A DNA stretch of 64,000 nt from Pelagerythrobacter aerophilus (GCF_003581645.1 NZ_QXFK01000018.1:572050-636049); one strand, 5' to 3'; shown: positions 1 to 10,379, counted from the stretch's first letter. A program made the numbers and translations. The notes: generated by a model not told the origin, from the sequence alone.

Positions 1-390
1 GTCCTGCCCGGTCTCGGGCGTCGCGAGCGCGCCATCGGAGGCGACCACCATGCGCGCGCGGTAGAGATCGTCTGCCCCGACGGTGAGCGCGCCGGTGGTG
101 TTGTCGATCGTGTAGTCGATCGATGCAGCCTCCAGCGCGCTGACCACACCGGCGCGGTCGGCATCGCCGAGCGAGCTGTAAAGCATGCGCTGCGGCGCAG
201 GCGCGAGCGCGGCCCACAGCAGCGCGGCCATGCCCACGGCGGCGAGCCCGGCGAACCAGGGCAGCGCCTTTCGCACCGCAGGCTGCGCCGCGAAGGCAGC
301 GGCGCGGTCCTTGAACGAACCGGCGCCCCCTGCGCGCAGCGGCGCAAGGAGCGATCCGGAGGAACCGCCCGTGGGCACGAGGTCGCTCAT
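1..390 (-). CDS. fliF: Flagellar MS-ring protein FliF, N-terminal part (cut by window edge)
   Basis: Only the first 130 codons are present; the gene continues beyond position 1. The translation starts MSDLVPTGGSS. It has one membrane segment at about residues 42-60 (PWFAGLAAVGMAALLWAAL) and then the YscJ/FliF-type ring-building start, with QRMLYSSLGDADRAGVVSAL and LTVGADDLYRARMVVASDGA. FliF forms the inner-membrane MS ring, on which the rotor and export apparatus are built. It lies 4 bases downstream of fliE on the same strand, the usual fliE-fliF order, and probably belongs to the flbD-like/fliE/fliF transcript. Identification is from these motifs and the position; the rest of the protein cannot be checked. 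Confidence 0.9.
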   Translation of the reverse strand, partial: MSDLVPTGGSSGSLLAPLRAGGAGSFKDRAAAFAAQPAVRKALPWFAGLAAVGMAALLWAALAPAPQRMLYSSLGDADRAGVVSALEAASIDYTIDNTTGALTVGADDLYRARMVVASDGALATPETGQD

Positions 391-394
391 CTAA

Positions 395-765
395 TCAAAC
401 CCCCATCCGCATGATGTCCTGGTAGGCGGACAACAGCTTGTTCCTGACCTGCAGCGTGGCTTCGAAAGCGATCCCCGCTTCCTGGCGCGCGAGCATGACT
501 TTGGCGATGTCGGTCACTTCGCCGCGCTCGTAACCGGCGGCGAGCTCGGACGACTTGGTCTGTGCCGCGTTGACGCCGTCGAGTGCCGTTCTGAGCGTGT
601 CGGCAAAGCCGCCGCCCGCCGGTTCGCTCGGTGCCGCCGCACCCGTGCCTGCGGCGCCTTTCGCCTGCTGGAGTTCCTGCAGAACGCTCGAGCGTTCCAG
701 GATCTGCTGGCGCAATGCCATGATCTGCTGGACCGAGCCCGCGCCGCCGATGCCGCCCACGCCGC

Positions 766-769
<4 letters not shown>
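395..769 (-). CDS. fliE: Flagellar hook-basal body protein FliE
   Basis: This 124-residue protein is a normal length for FliE, which links the MS ring to the proximal rod. The conserved C-terminal half is clear: FADTLRTALDGVNAAQTKSSELAAGYERGE, then ITKVM-like IAKVMLARQEAGIAFEATL and QVRNKLLSAYQDIMRM. The N-terminus has a short glycine-rich stretch. The start codon overlaps the stop of the upstream regulator gene (ATGA), so translation is probably coupled. fliF follows after 4 bases. Confidence 0.93.
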
Positions 770-2028
<1,259 letters not shown>

Positions 2029-2193
2029 TTTTCAGCCCCCTGCTGATTAACCATCCGTCCGCAGCCGTATTGGCGCCAGTAAGGGGAAATTTCGCTTAAT
2101 GGTTAACGGTGGAACGCACTTAAGTATAAATACCTAGATCACGGGAGTGGCCGAGGTGAGCGAGGCGCGCGCATCGTCGCGTCGCTGTCCAAA

Positions 2194-2212
2194 ATCCCAG
2201 CAAGGCTGGGAT
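2194..2212. repeat. Perfect 8-bp inverted repeat upstream of flagellin
   Basis: ATCCCAGC and GCTGGGAT are separated by AAG. No T-run follows on either strand, so this does not look like a classical terminator. It lies about 105 bases upstream of the predicted flagellin promoter and could be a protein-binding site or an RNA hairpin. Its function is unknown. Confidence 0.4.
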
Positions 2213-2317
2213 CGCGTGCAGAAACGTCCGACCTGGCGGGAGGGGAATCGCGGCGGTCTGCCGGACGACGGGAGCTTCCCCAACCCGCGCACAGCCATGA
2301 AAATCTGCCGAGCCCCC

Positions 2318-2344
2318 TAAAAGTTCCCGCACCATTGCCGGTCT
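2318..2344 (+). promoter_or_regulatory. Sigma28 (FliA)-type promoter of flagellin
   Basis: TAAAAGTT, 11 bases, then GCCGGTCT. This follows the enterobacterial sigma28 pattern TAAAGTTT-N11-GCCGATAA in the core TAAA and GCCG elements and in spacing. Transcription would begin near 2352, leaving a leader of about 60 bases with GGGAG eight bases before the fliC ATG. The matching sigma factor is encoded at 20037-20756. Confidence 0.7.
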
Positions 2345-2412
2345 GGGTTTCAGCTGCCGCCCAAGACGGGGTCTCGGGGCAGCCCTTGAAGAGCATTGTG
2401 GGAGTTTGAACA

Positions 2413-3225
2413 ATGTCCGTTATCAATACGAATATCAGCGCGCTCAAGGCTGCCAACGCCTCGGCCGCTGCCAACAAGGCCCTCGGCACCGCCATGGAGC
2501 GTCTGTCGACCGGCAACCGCATCAACAGCGCGAAGGACGATGCCGCTGGCCTCGCCATCGCCACGTCGATGACTTCGCAGATCCGTGGCATGAGCCAGGG
2601 CATCCGCAACGCGAACGACGGGATTTCGCTGGCGCAGACGGCGGAAGGTGGCCTCAACGAAGTCACCAACATGCTGCAGCGCGTTCGTGAGCTGGCCGTG
2701 CAGTCGTCTTCGGGCACTTATCAGACCAGCGACCGCGCCAACCTGCAGGCGGAAGTCACCGAGCTCAAGTCGCAGATCGACGCCGTCGTCGCGAACAGCG
2801 AGTTCAACGGCGTCAAGCTGTTCGACGCCAGCACCGCGACGGTCACCATCCAGGCCGGCGCCGAAAGCACCGACACGATCGACCTGACGATGGCCGATCT
2901 TTCGGGTCTCACGGCAGCCACCTTCGACGTCGGCACCGATGCCGCATCGGCGACCACGGCGATCGCCACGGCCGACGCGCAGCTCGAGGCAATCTCGACC
3001 GCCCGCGCCACGCTGGGTGCCGGCCAGAGCCGTCTCGAATCGGCGGTCAACACGCTGACCAACAACGTCACCAACCTGTCCGACGCGCGCTCGCGCATTC
3101 AGGACACCGACTACTCGGCCGAAACGACTGCGCTCGCGAAGGCGCAGATCCTCAGCCAGGCTTCGACCGCGATGCTGTCGCAGGCGAACCAGAGCCAGCA
3201 GAACGTTATGTCGCTGCTGCGTTAA
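2413..3225 (+). CDS. fliC: Flagellin (small, 270 residues)
   Basis: The filament subunit has both conserved terminal regions. The N-terminal D0/D1 is seen as MSVINTNISALKAANA, RLSTGNRINSAKDDAAGLAI and ANDGISLAQTAEGGLNEV. The C-terminal D1/D0 is seen as RSRIQDTDYSAETTALAKAQI and MLSQANQSQQNVMSLLR. Only about 55 residues separate them, so the surface domains D2/D3 are essentially absent and the filament should be thin and plain. The start has GGGAG eight bases upstream. It is a single-gene unit between a sigma28-type promoter and a strong terminator. Confidence 0.97.
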   Translation: MSVINTNISALKAANASAAANKALGTAMERLSTGNRINSAKDDAAGLAIATSMTSQIRGMSQGIRNANDGISLAQTAEGGLNEVTNMLQRVRELAVQSSSGTYQTSDRANLQAEVTELKSQIDAVVANSEFNGVKLFDASTATVTIQAGAESTDTIDLTMADLSGLTAATFDVGTDAASATTAIATADAQLEAISTARATLGAGQSRLESAVNTLTNNVTNLSDARSRIQDTDYSAETTALAKAQILSQASTAMLSQANQSQQNVMSLLR

Positions 3226-3252
3226 TCGTCAGAGCCTCTCTGGCTTTTAGAG

Positions 3253-3288
3253 GGCCCGGCGCTGGTAACAGCGCCGGGCCTTTTTCTT
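3253..3288 (+). terminator. Rho-independent terminator of flagellin
   Basis: An 11-bp perfect stem (GGCCCGGCGCT/AGCGCCGGGCC) with a six-base loop is followed by TTTTTCTTT. It begins 27 bases after the fliC stop codon. Confidence 0.95.
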
Positions 3289-3331
3289 TGGTTGCGGGTA
3301 TTTTCCGGCCCAGCCCATCGCCCCGGCCGGC

Positions 3332-4780
3332 TCATTGCGCGGCCTGCGCATTCCATGCTGCAACCTCGGCGCGGGTGTCGGCCAGCATCGCGTCGAGCGC
3401 AGCGCGGTCGTAGACCGAGCCGCGCAGGACAACGGCGTGAATGGCACGCGTTGCGTTGATGTCCTCCAGCGGGTTGCGGTCGAGCAACGCGAGATCGGCC
3501 GCCTTGCCCACCTCGATCGAACCGTACCGATCGAGCTGGCCGAACCAGGCGGGACCGGCGCGTGTCGCTGCGGCAAGCGCCTGGGCGGGCGTCAGGCCTT
3601 TTTCGACGAACAGCGCCAGCTCTTCATGCAGGGCGATGCCCGGATAATTGAACGAGTTGAGAAAGCCCGCGTCGGTCCCGGCCATGATCGTCACACCCGC
3701 CGTCTGCAGCATCGGCAGCAATGCGGCCTCCCTTTCGAACGCAGCATGGCGGGCGGCGACCGCCGCGGCATCGGCCTTGGCTGCGCGCTCGACGCGCCAG
3801 GCATAGGTGTCGCGCAGGCCGGGGCCGATGAGGTTGAGATAATCGTCGTCGTTGTGATCGTCGCGATCGAGGTATGCGATGATGCGGCTGCCGTTCAGAG
3901 TGGGGGTGACGAACACACTCTCGGCGGCCAGCTTGCGATAGGCAGCCATCGCCACTTCATGATCGAAACCGGCCTCGATCCGCCGGTTGGCCTCCGCACG
4001 GTCGATCCGGCCCGCGGCGAAGTCCGCGGCGATGGCGGCCTCGTCCCTGACGCCGGCCTTGAATGCATAGTCGATGTGCTCGATCGAGCTGATCCCGGCA
4101 TCGACCGCCTGCTCCACCGTCAGCGCCATCGGAATATGGCCCGACACACGCAGTCCCGCTGCCCGCGCCTGGCGCACGGCGTAGAGGAACAGCTCCGGTT
4201 TCAGCGTGCTGTCGGTGATCTTCACGAAATCGACGCCAAGCTGCTGGAGCCGCGCCACGGCGGCATCGACATCGGCGTCCGTCCCGGTCTCGATCGTCCC
4301 TTTCCACACGGGATCGATCCCTTCGATCTTCGGGCCGGAACTGAGCAAAGTCGGGCCGAACAGGGTCCCGGCGGCGATCTCGCGGCGCCACGCCAGTACC
4401 TCGTTGGGAAGATCGCCGGACGCATCGCGTATCGTCGTGATGCCGTGCGCGACATAGAGCGGCAGAAGCGCTTTGTTCTCCTCGATCAACTCCGGTCCGC
4501 CGCCGAAGTGGACATGCATGTCCCACAGGCCCGGGATAAGGAAACGGTCGCCGCCATCCACAGTACGGTCGGCAGTCCAGGTCTCCGCGACCTGTGCCTC
4601 GTCGCCCACGGCCACGATAGTACCGTCTTTCGTGACGACAGCCTGATCCGGGGTCAGCCGTGCATTCTCGACATCGACGATGGTGGCGTTGCGGATCAAC
4701 ACGTCCGCCCGATCCTTGGCGATCGCCGGAAGCGGGAGGAGCGCGAGCCCCGCGAGGAGAACTGAAACGAGCTTCTTCAT
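3332..4780 (-). CDS. Secreted amidohydrolase-family protein
   Basis: This 482-residue metal-dependent hydrolase begins with a signal peptide (MKKLVSVLLAGLALLPLPAIAK); the start was placed there rather than at the longer upstream ATG. Amidohydrolase-fold motifs follow: the N-terminal urease-like strand DVLIRNATIVDVENARL, the metal-binding HxH in DMHVHFGG, two later histidines in SGHIPM and IEHIDY, and the catalytic-type aspartate in MAGTDAG. The C-terminus has the usual GSIEVGKAADLALLDRNPLEDI. The family includes dipeptidases, imidazolonepropionase-like enzymes and lactonases, so the substrate cannot be read from the sequence. It breaks the flagellar gene order and appears functionally unrelated to it. 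Confidence 0.85.
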   Translation of the reverse strand: MKKLVSVLLAGLALLPLPAIAKDRADVLIRNATIVDVENARLTPDQAVVTKDGTIVAVGDEAQVAETWTADRTVDGGDRFLIPGLWDMHVHFGGGPELIEENKALLPLYVAHGITTIRDASGDLPNEVLAWRREIAAGTLFGPTLLSSGPKIEGIDPVWKGTIETGTDADVDAAVARLQQLGVDFVKITDSTLKPELFLYAVRQARAAGLRVSGHIPMALTVEQAVDAGISSIEHIDYAFKAGVRDEAAIAADFAAGRIDRAEANRRIEAGFDHEVAMAAYRKLAAESVFVTPTLNGSRIIAYLDRDDHNDDDYLNLIGPGLRDTYAWRVERAAKADAAAVAARHAAFEREAALLPMLQTAGVTIMAGTDAGFLNSFNYPGIALHEELALFVEKGLTPAQALAAATRAGPAWFGQLDRYGSIEVGKAADLALLDRNPLEDINATRAIHAVVLRGSVYDRAALDAMLADTRAEVAAWNAQAAQ

Positions 4781-4991
4781 GTGGCAAATCCTGATCCTGG
4801 GCTTCACGCCGGATAGGACATCGCCGAGCCATTTTCCAACAAGATGCCGCTGTACGCGGCAGAAGAAGCGGAATGCGGGCAATCCCGGTTCCGTACGTCA
4901 CCGGGGTTGCAAGAAGGAGGTAGGCTTGAACCATCGCCGACGGCGCGCGAGCCGCTGCTTGCGCTGAGACGGCAGTGGACACCGAGAAACC

Positions 4992-5822
4992 CTAGTCCAT
5001 CAGCAGGATCGACATCCGCCGGTTGCGGGGGTCCTGCGGGTTGTCGGTGACCAGCGGTTCGCGGTCGGCGACGCCCTCGATGCGGCGGAAGCGGGTTTCG
5101 CCGATCCCGCCGCGCATCAGGGCCTGGCGCGTGGCTTCGGCGCGGCCGGCGGACAGCGACCAGTTGTTGGCCGCCGCGCCGCTCTTCCACGGCAGGGCAT
5201 CGGTATGTCCGCGAATGGTCAGGGCGCCCGGCTCGGGGCGCACCGCTTCGGCGATCACCTTCATCAGCTTCGCCGCATCGGGCGTGAGCACGGTCGTGCC
5301 GAGCACGAACATCGAGAAGTCGGCGTCGTCGACCAGATCGATCCGCACGCCCTCGATCGTGTCGACCATGCGCACCTGGCGCATCAGGCGGCGCAGGCGC
5401 CGGTCGTCGGCGATATCCTCTTGCACGCGCTCGCGCATGCGCTTGACCCGGTCGATGCTTTCCTTCGGCCCGCCCGAAACGTCGCGCGGGACGGTGATCG
5501 GCCGGCTGCCGGTCTGCGCGGCGCGGTGCGGATAGCTGTCGGGATCGACCAGCGAAGCGCCGCCCAGCAGCCCGTCGGAGCCGGCGCTCTTCTCCTTCAG
5601 CTTGACGAGCGTCGGGGTGAAGTAGTCGGCGATCCCCTTGCGCTGCGCCTCGGTCGTCGAGCCGAGCAGCCACAGCAGCAGGAAGAATGCCATCATCGCG
5701 GTCACGAAGTCGGCATAGGCGACTTTCCATGCGCCGCCGTGGTGGCCGGCGTCCTGGACGACGGTGACTTTCTTGACGATGATCGGCGGCGGCGGATCGT
5801 TGCGCCCTGCGCGCGAAGCCAT
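4992..5822 (-). CDS. motB: Flagellar stator protein MotB
   Basis: This 276-residue protein has one N-terminal membrane helix carrying the proton-binding aspartate (VAYADFVTAMMAFFLLLWLLG), a plug/linker region, and a C-terminal OmpA-type peptidoglycan-binding domain (LTIRGHTDALPW, NNWSLSAGRAEATRQALMRGGI). It anchors the stator and conducts protons with MotA. The start at MASRAGRND was chosen because it follows the motA stop by one base; the longer upstream ORF runs into motA. It is the last gene of the long flgB-to-motB unit. Confidence 0.95.
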   Translation of the reverse strand: MASRAGRNDPPPPIIVKKVTVVQDAGHHGGAWKVAYADFVTAMMAFFLLLWLLGSTTEAQRKGIADYFTPTLVKLKEKSAGSDGLLGGASLVDPDSYPHRAAQTGSRPITVPRDVSGGPKESIDRVKRMRERVQEDIADDRRLRRLMRQVRMVDTIEGVRIDLVDDADFSMFVLGTTVLTPDAAKLMKVIAEAVRPEPGALTIRGHTDALPWKSGAAANNWSLSAGRAEATRQALMRGGIGETRFRRIEGVADREPLVTDNPQDPRNRRMSILLMD

Positions 5823-5823
5823 C

Positions 5824-6687
5824 CTACCGCCCCCGCAGGCTGTCGAGCAGCTCCGAGAGGCCGGGGCGGAACGCATGGCCGAGGCCCGAGCGCGCGCTTT
5901 CGACCACCAGCGGCTGCGGATAGCCGTTGAGCGAAGCGATGATCACCTGCTTGACCGCGTGGAAGATCTGCTCGTCCTGGTCGATGATCTGCTTGAGCCG
6001 CGAGGCGAGCGGGCCGACCACGCCGTAGGCGAGCAGCACGCCGAGGAAAGTGCCGACCAGCGCCGAGCCGATCATCCCGCCGAGCACCGCCGGCGGCTGG
6101 TCGATCGAGCCCATCGTCTTCACCACGCCGAGCACCGCGGCGACGATGCCGAGCGCCGGCAGCGCGTCGGCCAGCGACTGCAGCGCATGCTGCGGCTCGC
6201 GCATGTCGTGGAAATGCGTCTTCATCGCATTGTCCATCACCTCCTCCACCGCATGCGTTTCGAGCGTGCCGGAGGAGACGACGAGCAGCGTGAGCGTATC
6301 GCAGATCAGTGCGGTCAGCGGCTGGTTGGCGAGCAGGTTCGGATACTCGGCGAAGAGTTCGGATTCGGCCGGAGTCTCGACATGGCTCTCGAGCGCGACC
6401 GGCCCTTCGGTGCGCAGCAGCTTCATCAGCTTGGTGGTCAGCGCGATGGCGTCGATGTGGTCCTGCCGCGAATGGCGCGGGCCCTTGAAGATCTTCCCGA
6501 ACGACCGGCCGATCGCCTTCAGCTCGTGCATCGAGTTGCCGGCGATCATCGCCCCGACCGCCGCACCGCCGATAATCAGCATCTCGTGCGGGACGGCCTC
6601 CATCACGGGGCCAAGCGCGCCGCCGGTGAAGGCGAAGCCGCCAAACACCATGACGAGCAGGACGACGATACCGATTGCAGCGTACAT
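5824..6687 (-). CDS. motA: Flagellar stator protein MotA
   Basis: This 287-residue protein has four predicted membrane segments and the MotA signature PALGIVAAVLGVVKTMG near residue 170. A later helix pair is GGMIGSALVGTFLGVLLAYGVVGPLA. The large cytoplasmic loop between helices 2 and 3 contacts the rotor protein FliG. It forms the proton-driven stator with MotB, encoded one base downstream. It follows flgL by 25 bases, so in this genome the stator genes are at the end of the rod/hook unit. Confidence 0.95.
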   Translation of the reverse strand: MYAAIGIVVLLVMVFGGFAFTGGALGPVMEAVPHEMLIIGGAAVGAMIAGNSMHELKAIGRSFGKIFKGPRHSRQDHIDAIALTTKLMKLLRTEGPVALESHVETPAESELFAEYPNLLANQPLTALICDTLTLLVVSSGTLETHAVEEVMDNAMKTHFHDMREPQHALQSLADALPALGIVAAVLGVVKTMGSIDQPPAVLGGMIGSALVGTFLGVLLAYGVVGPLASRLKQIIDQDEQIFHAVKQVIIASLNGYPQPLVVESARSGLGHAFRPGLSELLDSLRGR

Positions 6688-6712
6688 GTCTTTGAAGCCC
6701 TTGTTCTCTTTA

Positions 6713-7621
6713 TCAGCGCATCATGTCGAACAGCGACAGGCCGGCGAGCCGCACGAAGCTCGCCTGGCTCGCCTCGAGCACGGTCGTCACTTCCTGCAGA
6801 CGGGTCATGGTGACCGCGAGGTCGGCCTCGCCGATCGCCTTCCGCTCGTCGGCAACCAGTTCGGAATTGGCCACCCGGCGCTCGTCCATCACTTCGATCC
6901 AGCCGAGCCTCGCGCCGACCACGGTCTGTGCGGTGGCGATCTTGTCGAGGCCCGCGGACAGCCCGTCGAGCGCCACACCGGTCGGCCCGGTCGGGTCGCC
7001 CCCGCTCTTGAGCGCGGTGGCGAGATCGCCCAGCACCGTGAACAGATCGGTCGGCACACCGCCGGCGTCGAACGCGAACACTTCGGGTCCGGTCAGCGAG
7101 GGGACGACCGACTGCCCGTCGCCGAGGTCGACCGCGTCCTTCGTCGCGGTACCGACGTAGGCGGCCGCCCCGCCGCTTTCCTGATAGGCTGCCCCCGCCG
7201 CCTGCCCGCCGAACAGCGCGTGCCCGGCGCTGTTGCGGCTGTTCGCGATCTGCAGCACGGCCTGGCGCAGGCTTTCGATCTCCCCGCCGATCGCCGCGCG
7301 CTGCTCGCTGCCCAGCGTCTCGGTCGCGGCCTTGGTCGCGAGCTCCTTGGCGCGGATCACCAGCGTGGCGAGCGAGCCGAGCGCATCGTCGGTCATCTTG
7401 AGGTCGGTGGAGGCGAGGTCGGAACCGCGCTGATCGATCTCGGCCAGCCGCTCGCCGCGCGCCAGCGTGCGCAACCGCGCCGCCGCGACCGGGTCGTCGG
7501 ACGAGCGCGACAGGCGCTCGCCGGTGCCCATCTGCTGCTGCAGCTTCTCGGCCTCGGAGCGCAGCGTGCCGACCTGGCGGGTCGCGCGCTCGTAGAAGGC
7601 GGATGTGCTGAGATTGATCAT
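6713..7621 (-). CDS. flgL: Flagellar hook-filament junction protein FlgL
   Basis: This 302-residue flagellin-like junction protein has the FlgL start INLSTSAFYERATRQVGTLRSEAEKLQQQMGTGERLSRSSDDPVAAARL and the matching C-terminal helix ending EASQASFVRLAGLSLFDMMR. It joins the hook to the filament together with FlgK, encoded 7 bases upstream. Length is close to the usual value for the family (about 300-320). Confidence 0.93.
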   Translation of the reverse strand: MINLSTSAFYERATRQVGTLRSEAEKLQQQMGTGERLSRSSDDPVAAARLRTLARGERLAEIDQRGSDLASTDLKMTDDALGSLATLVIRAKELATKAATETLGSEQRAAIGGEIESLRQAVLQIANSRNSAGHALFGGQAAGAAYQESGGAAAYVGTATKDAVDLGDGQSVVPSLTGPEVFAFDAGGVPTDLFTVLGDLATALKSGGDPTGPTGVALDGLSAGLDKIATAQTVVGARLGWIEVMDERRVANSELVADERKAIGEADLAVTMTRLQEVTTVLEASQASFVRLAGLSLFDMMR

Positions 7622-7628
7622 CGCGGCC

Positions 7629-8957
7629 TCACCTCAGTTGCAACAGGGATTGGAAGATGTCGCTCGCGACCTGCATCGCCCGGCCCGAGGCCTGGAACGC
7701 CTGCTGGAAGCGCATCAGGTTCGCAGCCTCGGTGTCGAGATCGACCCCCGCCTGCTGCTCGAGCGAAATCCGCGCCGAAGAGGCGATCGCGTCGAGCGCG
7801 TCGCGCGTCACCCTCTTGCCCGCGACCGCGCTCGACACGTCGAACAGCAGCGCGTTGGCCGAACCGGCGACGCCGCCGTTTTCCAGCGCCTGCCGCAGGG
7901 CGGCGAGATTCGATCCGTCGTTGCTGTTCGCCGGCGCGCCGGCCGGAGCGGTGGCGATGCCGTCGCTACCCGTCATCACGACCTTGATTCCGGCAGCGCC
8001 GGTGCCGCCGAAGATCGGCTGACCGGCCGTGCCGTCGAGCCCGACGCCGCTCGCCTGCGCGGCGTTGACCGCGCTCGCGATCCCGTCGGCCAGCGTATCG
8101 AGCCGGCCGCGCACCTGGGCCACCGATTCGAGCGCCAGCGCGGCACCCGCCAGCGCGCCGCCCGAAGGCTGCACGACCGTGCCGCCGACGGCGAAGGAGA
8201 TCGTGCCGTCGGTCGCGGTCGCCATCGACATCGGGGTGAAGTTGCCGCCCTGAACCAGAGTCGCACCGCCGGTGGTCACGGTGACCGCGCCGTCGGGCGC
8301 GAAGCTGGTCGCAATGTCGGTGATGCCGCTCATCCGTTCGAGCAGCGAATCGCGCTGGTCGAGCAGCGTCGCGCGGTCGCTGCTGCCCTCGCCCGCACGC
8401 GACAGGCGCAGGTTCACGCGGGCGATTTCCTGGCCCAGCACGTTGGCTTCGTCGGTCGCGGCATTGGCGTCGAAGCGCAATCCATCGCCCGCCGCGCCGA
8501 GCGAATCGACCGCGATGTTGAACTTGTTCGCCAGCGTGTCCGCGCCCGCGAGGACGGCGGACCGGAGCGAGGAATTGGTCGGGTCGGAGGCGAGCTGCTG
8601 CAGTGCCGCCTCGAACTCGACGATCGAATCGTAGAGGCCCGACTGCTCGACCGCGGACTCGATGTTCTCCAGCCCGCCGAGCTCGGCATCGGCGCGTGCG
8701 AGATCGCTGCCGGTGCGCCGCACTTCGGCCTGGCGGAACATGTCGGCATTCCGATGGATGCCCGAGACGCGCGCACCCGACAGCGAGATGTCGCCGATGC
8801 GGCCCTGCCCGCCCGCGGCGGAGACTTCTTCCATGCGCGCGCTGCGCCGGACGTAGCCGTCGCTCGAGGCGTTGGCGATGTTCTGCGCCGTCACGTCGAG
8901 CGCGGCCCGTGCCGCGCGTGCGCCGCTGGCGGCGATCGAGAGGAGATCGGATGCCAT
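7629..8957 (-). CDS. flgK: Flagellar hook-associated protein FlgK
   Basis: This 442-residue protein has the FlgK N-terminus with the rod/hook-type motif (LDVTAQNIANASSDGYVRRS) and the C-terminal pair VDLDTEAANLMRFQQAFQASGRAMQVASDIFQSLLQL. The central part (DSLLERMSGITDIATSFAPDGAVTVTTGGATLVQGG) is also typical of FlgK. It is about 100 residues shorter than the E. coli protein, in line with other short axial proteins in this locus. It sits between flgJ and flgL in the usual order. Confidence 0.94.
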   Translation of the reverse strand: MASDLLSIAASGARAARAALDVTAQNIANASSDGYVRRSARMEEVSAAGGQGRIGDISLSGARVSGIHRNADMFRQAEVRRTGSDLARADAELGGLENIESAVEQSGLYDSIVEFEAALQQLASDPTNSSLRSAVLAGADTLANKFNIAVDSLGAAGDGLRFDANAATDEANVLGQEIARVNLRLSRAGEGSSDRATLLDQRDSLLERMSGITDIATSFAPDGAVTVTTGGATLVQGGNFTPMSMATATDGTISFAVGGTVVQPSGGALAGAALALESVAQVRGRLDTLADGIASAVNAAQASGVGLDGTAGQPIFGGTGAAGIKVVMTGSDGIATAPAGAPANSNDGSNLAALRQALENGGVAGSANALLFDVSSAVAGKRVTRDALDAIASSARISLEQQAGVDLDTEAANLMRFQQAFQASGRAMQVASDIFQSLLQLR

Positions 8958-8960
8958 GCG

Positions 8961-9272
8961 TCAATTCCCGCCCGGCTCGACGAAGCGGGCAAGCTGCGCT
9001 TCGATCGAAGTCGCCAGGCCCAGTGCGCCGGTGCTCGCGGCAAGCTCCGCGAAGCGCGCGTCGCGCATCTCGTGGAAGGTCTCGTCGCCCTTGCCGCCGA
9101 ACAGCTCGTCGCCGCCGAAGTCGGCGTTGCGTGCGGCGGAGAGCATCTGGCGCACGAAGATCGCCTCGAACTGCCGGGCTGCTTCGGCCAGGCGCTCGCG
9201 CTCGCTACCGCCGGGGGCGGTGGCCGACACGATCGCCGGGTTGGCGCCGGAAAGCGTGATCGGGCCCGTCAT
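8961..9272 (-). CDS. flgJ: Rod-binding protein FlgJ without muramidase domain
   Basis: This 103-residue protein corresponds only to the N-terminal rod-capping half of enteric FlgJ: AARQFEAIFVRQMLSAARNADFGGDELFGGKGDETFHEMRDARFAELAAS. The peptidoglycan hydrolase half is missing. A separate lytic transglycosylase at 17087-17938 probably supplies that activity, as SltF does in Rhodobacter (established knowledge). The ATG overlaps the flgI stop by four bases. Confidence 0.9.
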   Translation of the reverse strand: MTGPITLSGANPAIVSATAPGGSERERLAEAARQFEAIFVRQMLSAARNADFGGDELFGGKGDETFHEMRDARFAELAASTGALGLATSIEAQLARFVEPGGN

Positions 9273-10366
9273 ATCACCACCATCTCGGCCTTGAGCGAGC
9301 CGGCCTGCTTGAGCGCCTCGAGAATCGCGACCAGATCGGACGGCGAGAGGCCGAGCATGTTGAGGCCGTCGACCAGCTCGGCCAGCGATGCGCCGGGTTC
9401 GAGCAGGGCGACGCGGTTGCCCTCTTCATAGACGTCGATGTCGCTGTCCTGCTCGAGCGCGGTTTCGCCGTCGCTGAACGGGGCCGGCTGGACCACCGTC
9501 GGGTTCTCGTCGATCCGCACGACCAGGCTGCCGTGGCTGATCGCCGCGGGCGCGAGCCTTACCGCGCTGGAGATAACGACCGTGCCGGTGCGGCTGTTGA
9601 CGATCACTTTCGCCGAGGCCTCGGCCGGGTCGATGTCGAGCATGCCGATCTCGGCCATGATCCCGGCGCGGGCATTGGCGCCGTAGGGCAGCCGCAGCGC
9701 CAGGGTCACACCGTCCTCCACCTGGGCCATGCCCGGATAGCGCGCATTGATCGCGTCGCGCACGCGGGTGGCGGTGAGGAAGTCGGCCTGGTTGAGATTC
9801 CAACGCAGAACGTCGGCGTTCTCGAACCCGGTCGCGACTGCGCGTTCCACGCTGGCCCCGTCGGGAATGCGGCCCACGGTCGGCACGTTGACGGTGAGCT
9901 TCGATCCGTCGCGGCCCGATACACCGAGCCCGCCGACGGCCAGGTTGCCCTGCGCCATGGCGTAGATCTGCCCGTCCGCGCCGTGCAGCGCGGTCAGGAT
10001 CAGCGCGCCGCCGCGCAGCGACTTGGCCTTGCCGATGGTCGACACGGTCACGTCGATCCGCTGGCCCGGCTTGGAGAAGGCGGGCAGCTCCGCCGTCACG
10101 ATCACCGCGGCAGCGTTCTTGAGCGCCGGGTTGACGCCGGGCGGCAGTTGCAGCCCGAACCGGTCGGACACGCCGCGCATGGCCTGCGTGACATAAGCGA
10201 AGTTGTCGTCGCCCGTCCCGTCGAGCCCGACGACGATGCCGTAGCCGGTGAGCTGGTTGGAGCGGACCGACTGGAAGGTGCCGAGATCGCGCACGCGCTC
10301 CGCGTGGGCGGGCGAGGCGAGACCGGCGACGAGGGCCGCAAGGCCGAGGATCAGGGTTCTGAACAT
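9269..10366 (-). CDS. flgI: Flagellar P-ring protein FlgI
   Basis: This 365-residue periplasmic protein has a cleavable signal peptide (MFRTLILGLAALVAGLASPAHA) followed by ERVRDLGTFQSVRSNQLTGYGIVVGLDGTGD, the hallmark of FlgI. NTGTVVI-like NSRTGTVVISSAVRLAPAAISHG and the C-terminal LVDGLNMLGLSPSDLVAILEALKQAGSL are also typical. It forms the P ring around the rod in the peptidoglycan layer. Its assembly uses the chaperone FlgA, encoded at 15802-16302. Confidence 0.97.
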   Translation of the reverse strand: MFRTLILGLAALVAGLASPAHAERVRDLGTFQSVRSNQLTGYGIVVGLDGTGDDNFAYVTQAMRGVSDRFGLQLPPGVNPALKNAAAVIVTAELPAFSKPGQRIDVTVSTIGKAKSLRGGALILTALHGADGQIYAMAQGNLAVGGLGVSGRDGSKLTVNVPTVGRIPDGASVERAVATGFENADVLRWNLNQADFLTATRVRDAINARYPGMAQVEDGVTLALRLPYGANARAGIMAEIGMLDIDPAEASAKVIVNSRTGTVVISSAVRLAPAAISHGSLVVRIDENPTVVQPAPFSDGETALEQDSDIDVYEEGNRVALLEPGASLAELVDGLNMLGLSPSDLVAILEALKQAGSLKAEMVVI

Positions 10367-10379
10367 CGCAGCGCTCCCC

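Larger units (their letters stand above)
2029..2412. other. 384-base intergenic region between the flbD-like gene and flagellin
   Basis: This is the divergent region for the minus-strand flbD-fliE-fliF unit and the plus-strand flagellin gene. It holds an AT-rich patch near 2096-2134, an 8-bp perfect inverted repeat at 2194-2212 and a sigma28-type promoter at 2318-2344. On the minus strand a weak sigma54-like match (TGGC and GC with a ten-base gap, inside 2061-2079) precedes the flbD-like gene but lacks the TTGC element. No small ORF with a convincing ribosome-binding site was seen. Confidence 0.6.

Noticed and set aside
2323..2340. Sigma54-like sequence before flagellin (TTCCCGCACCATTGCC)
   Set aside because: The GG at -24 is missing at the required distance from GC; the same bases fit a sigma28 promoter much better.
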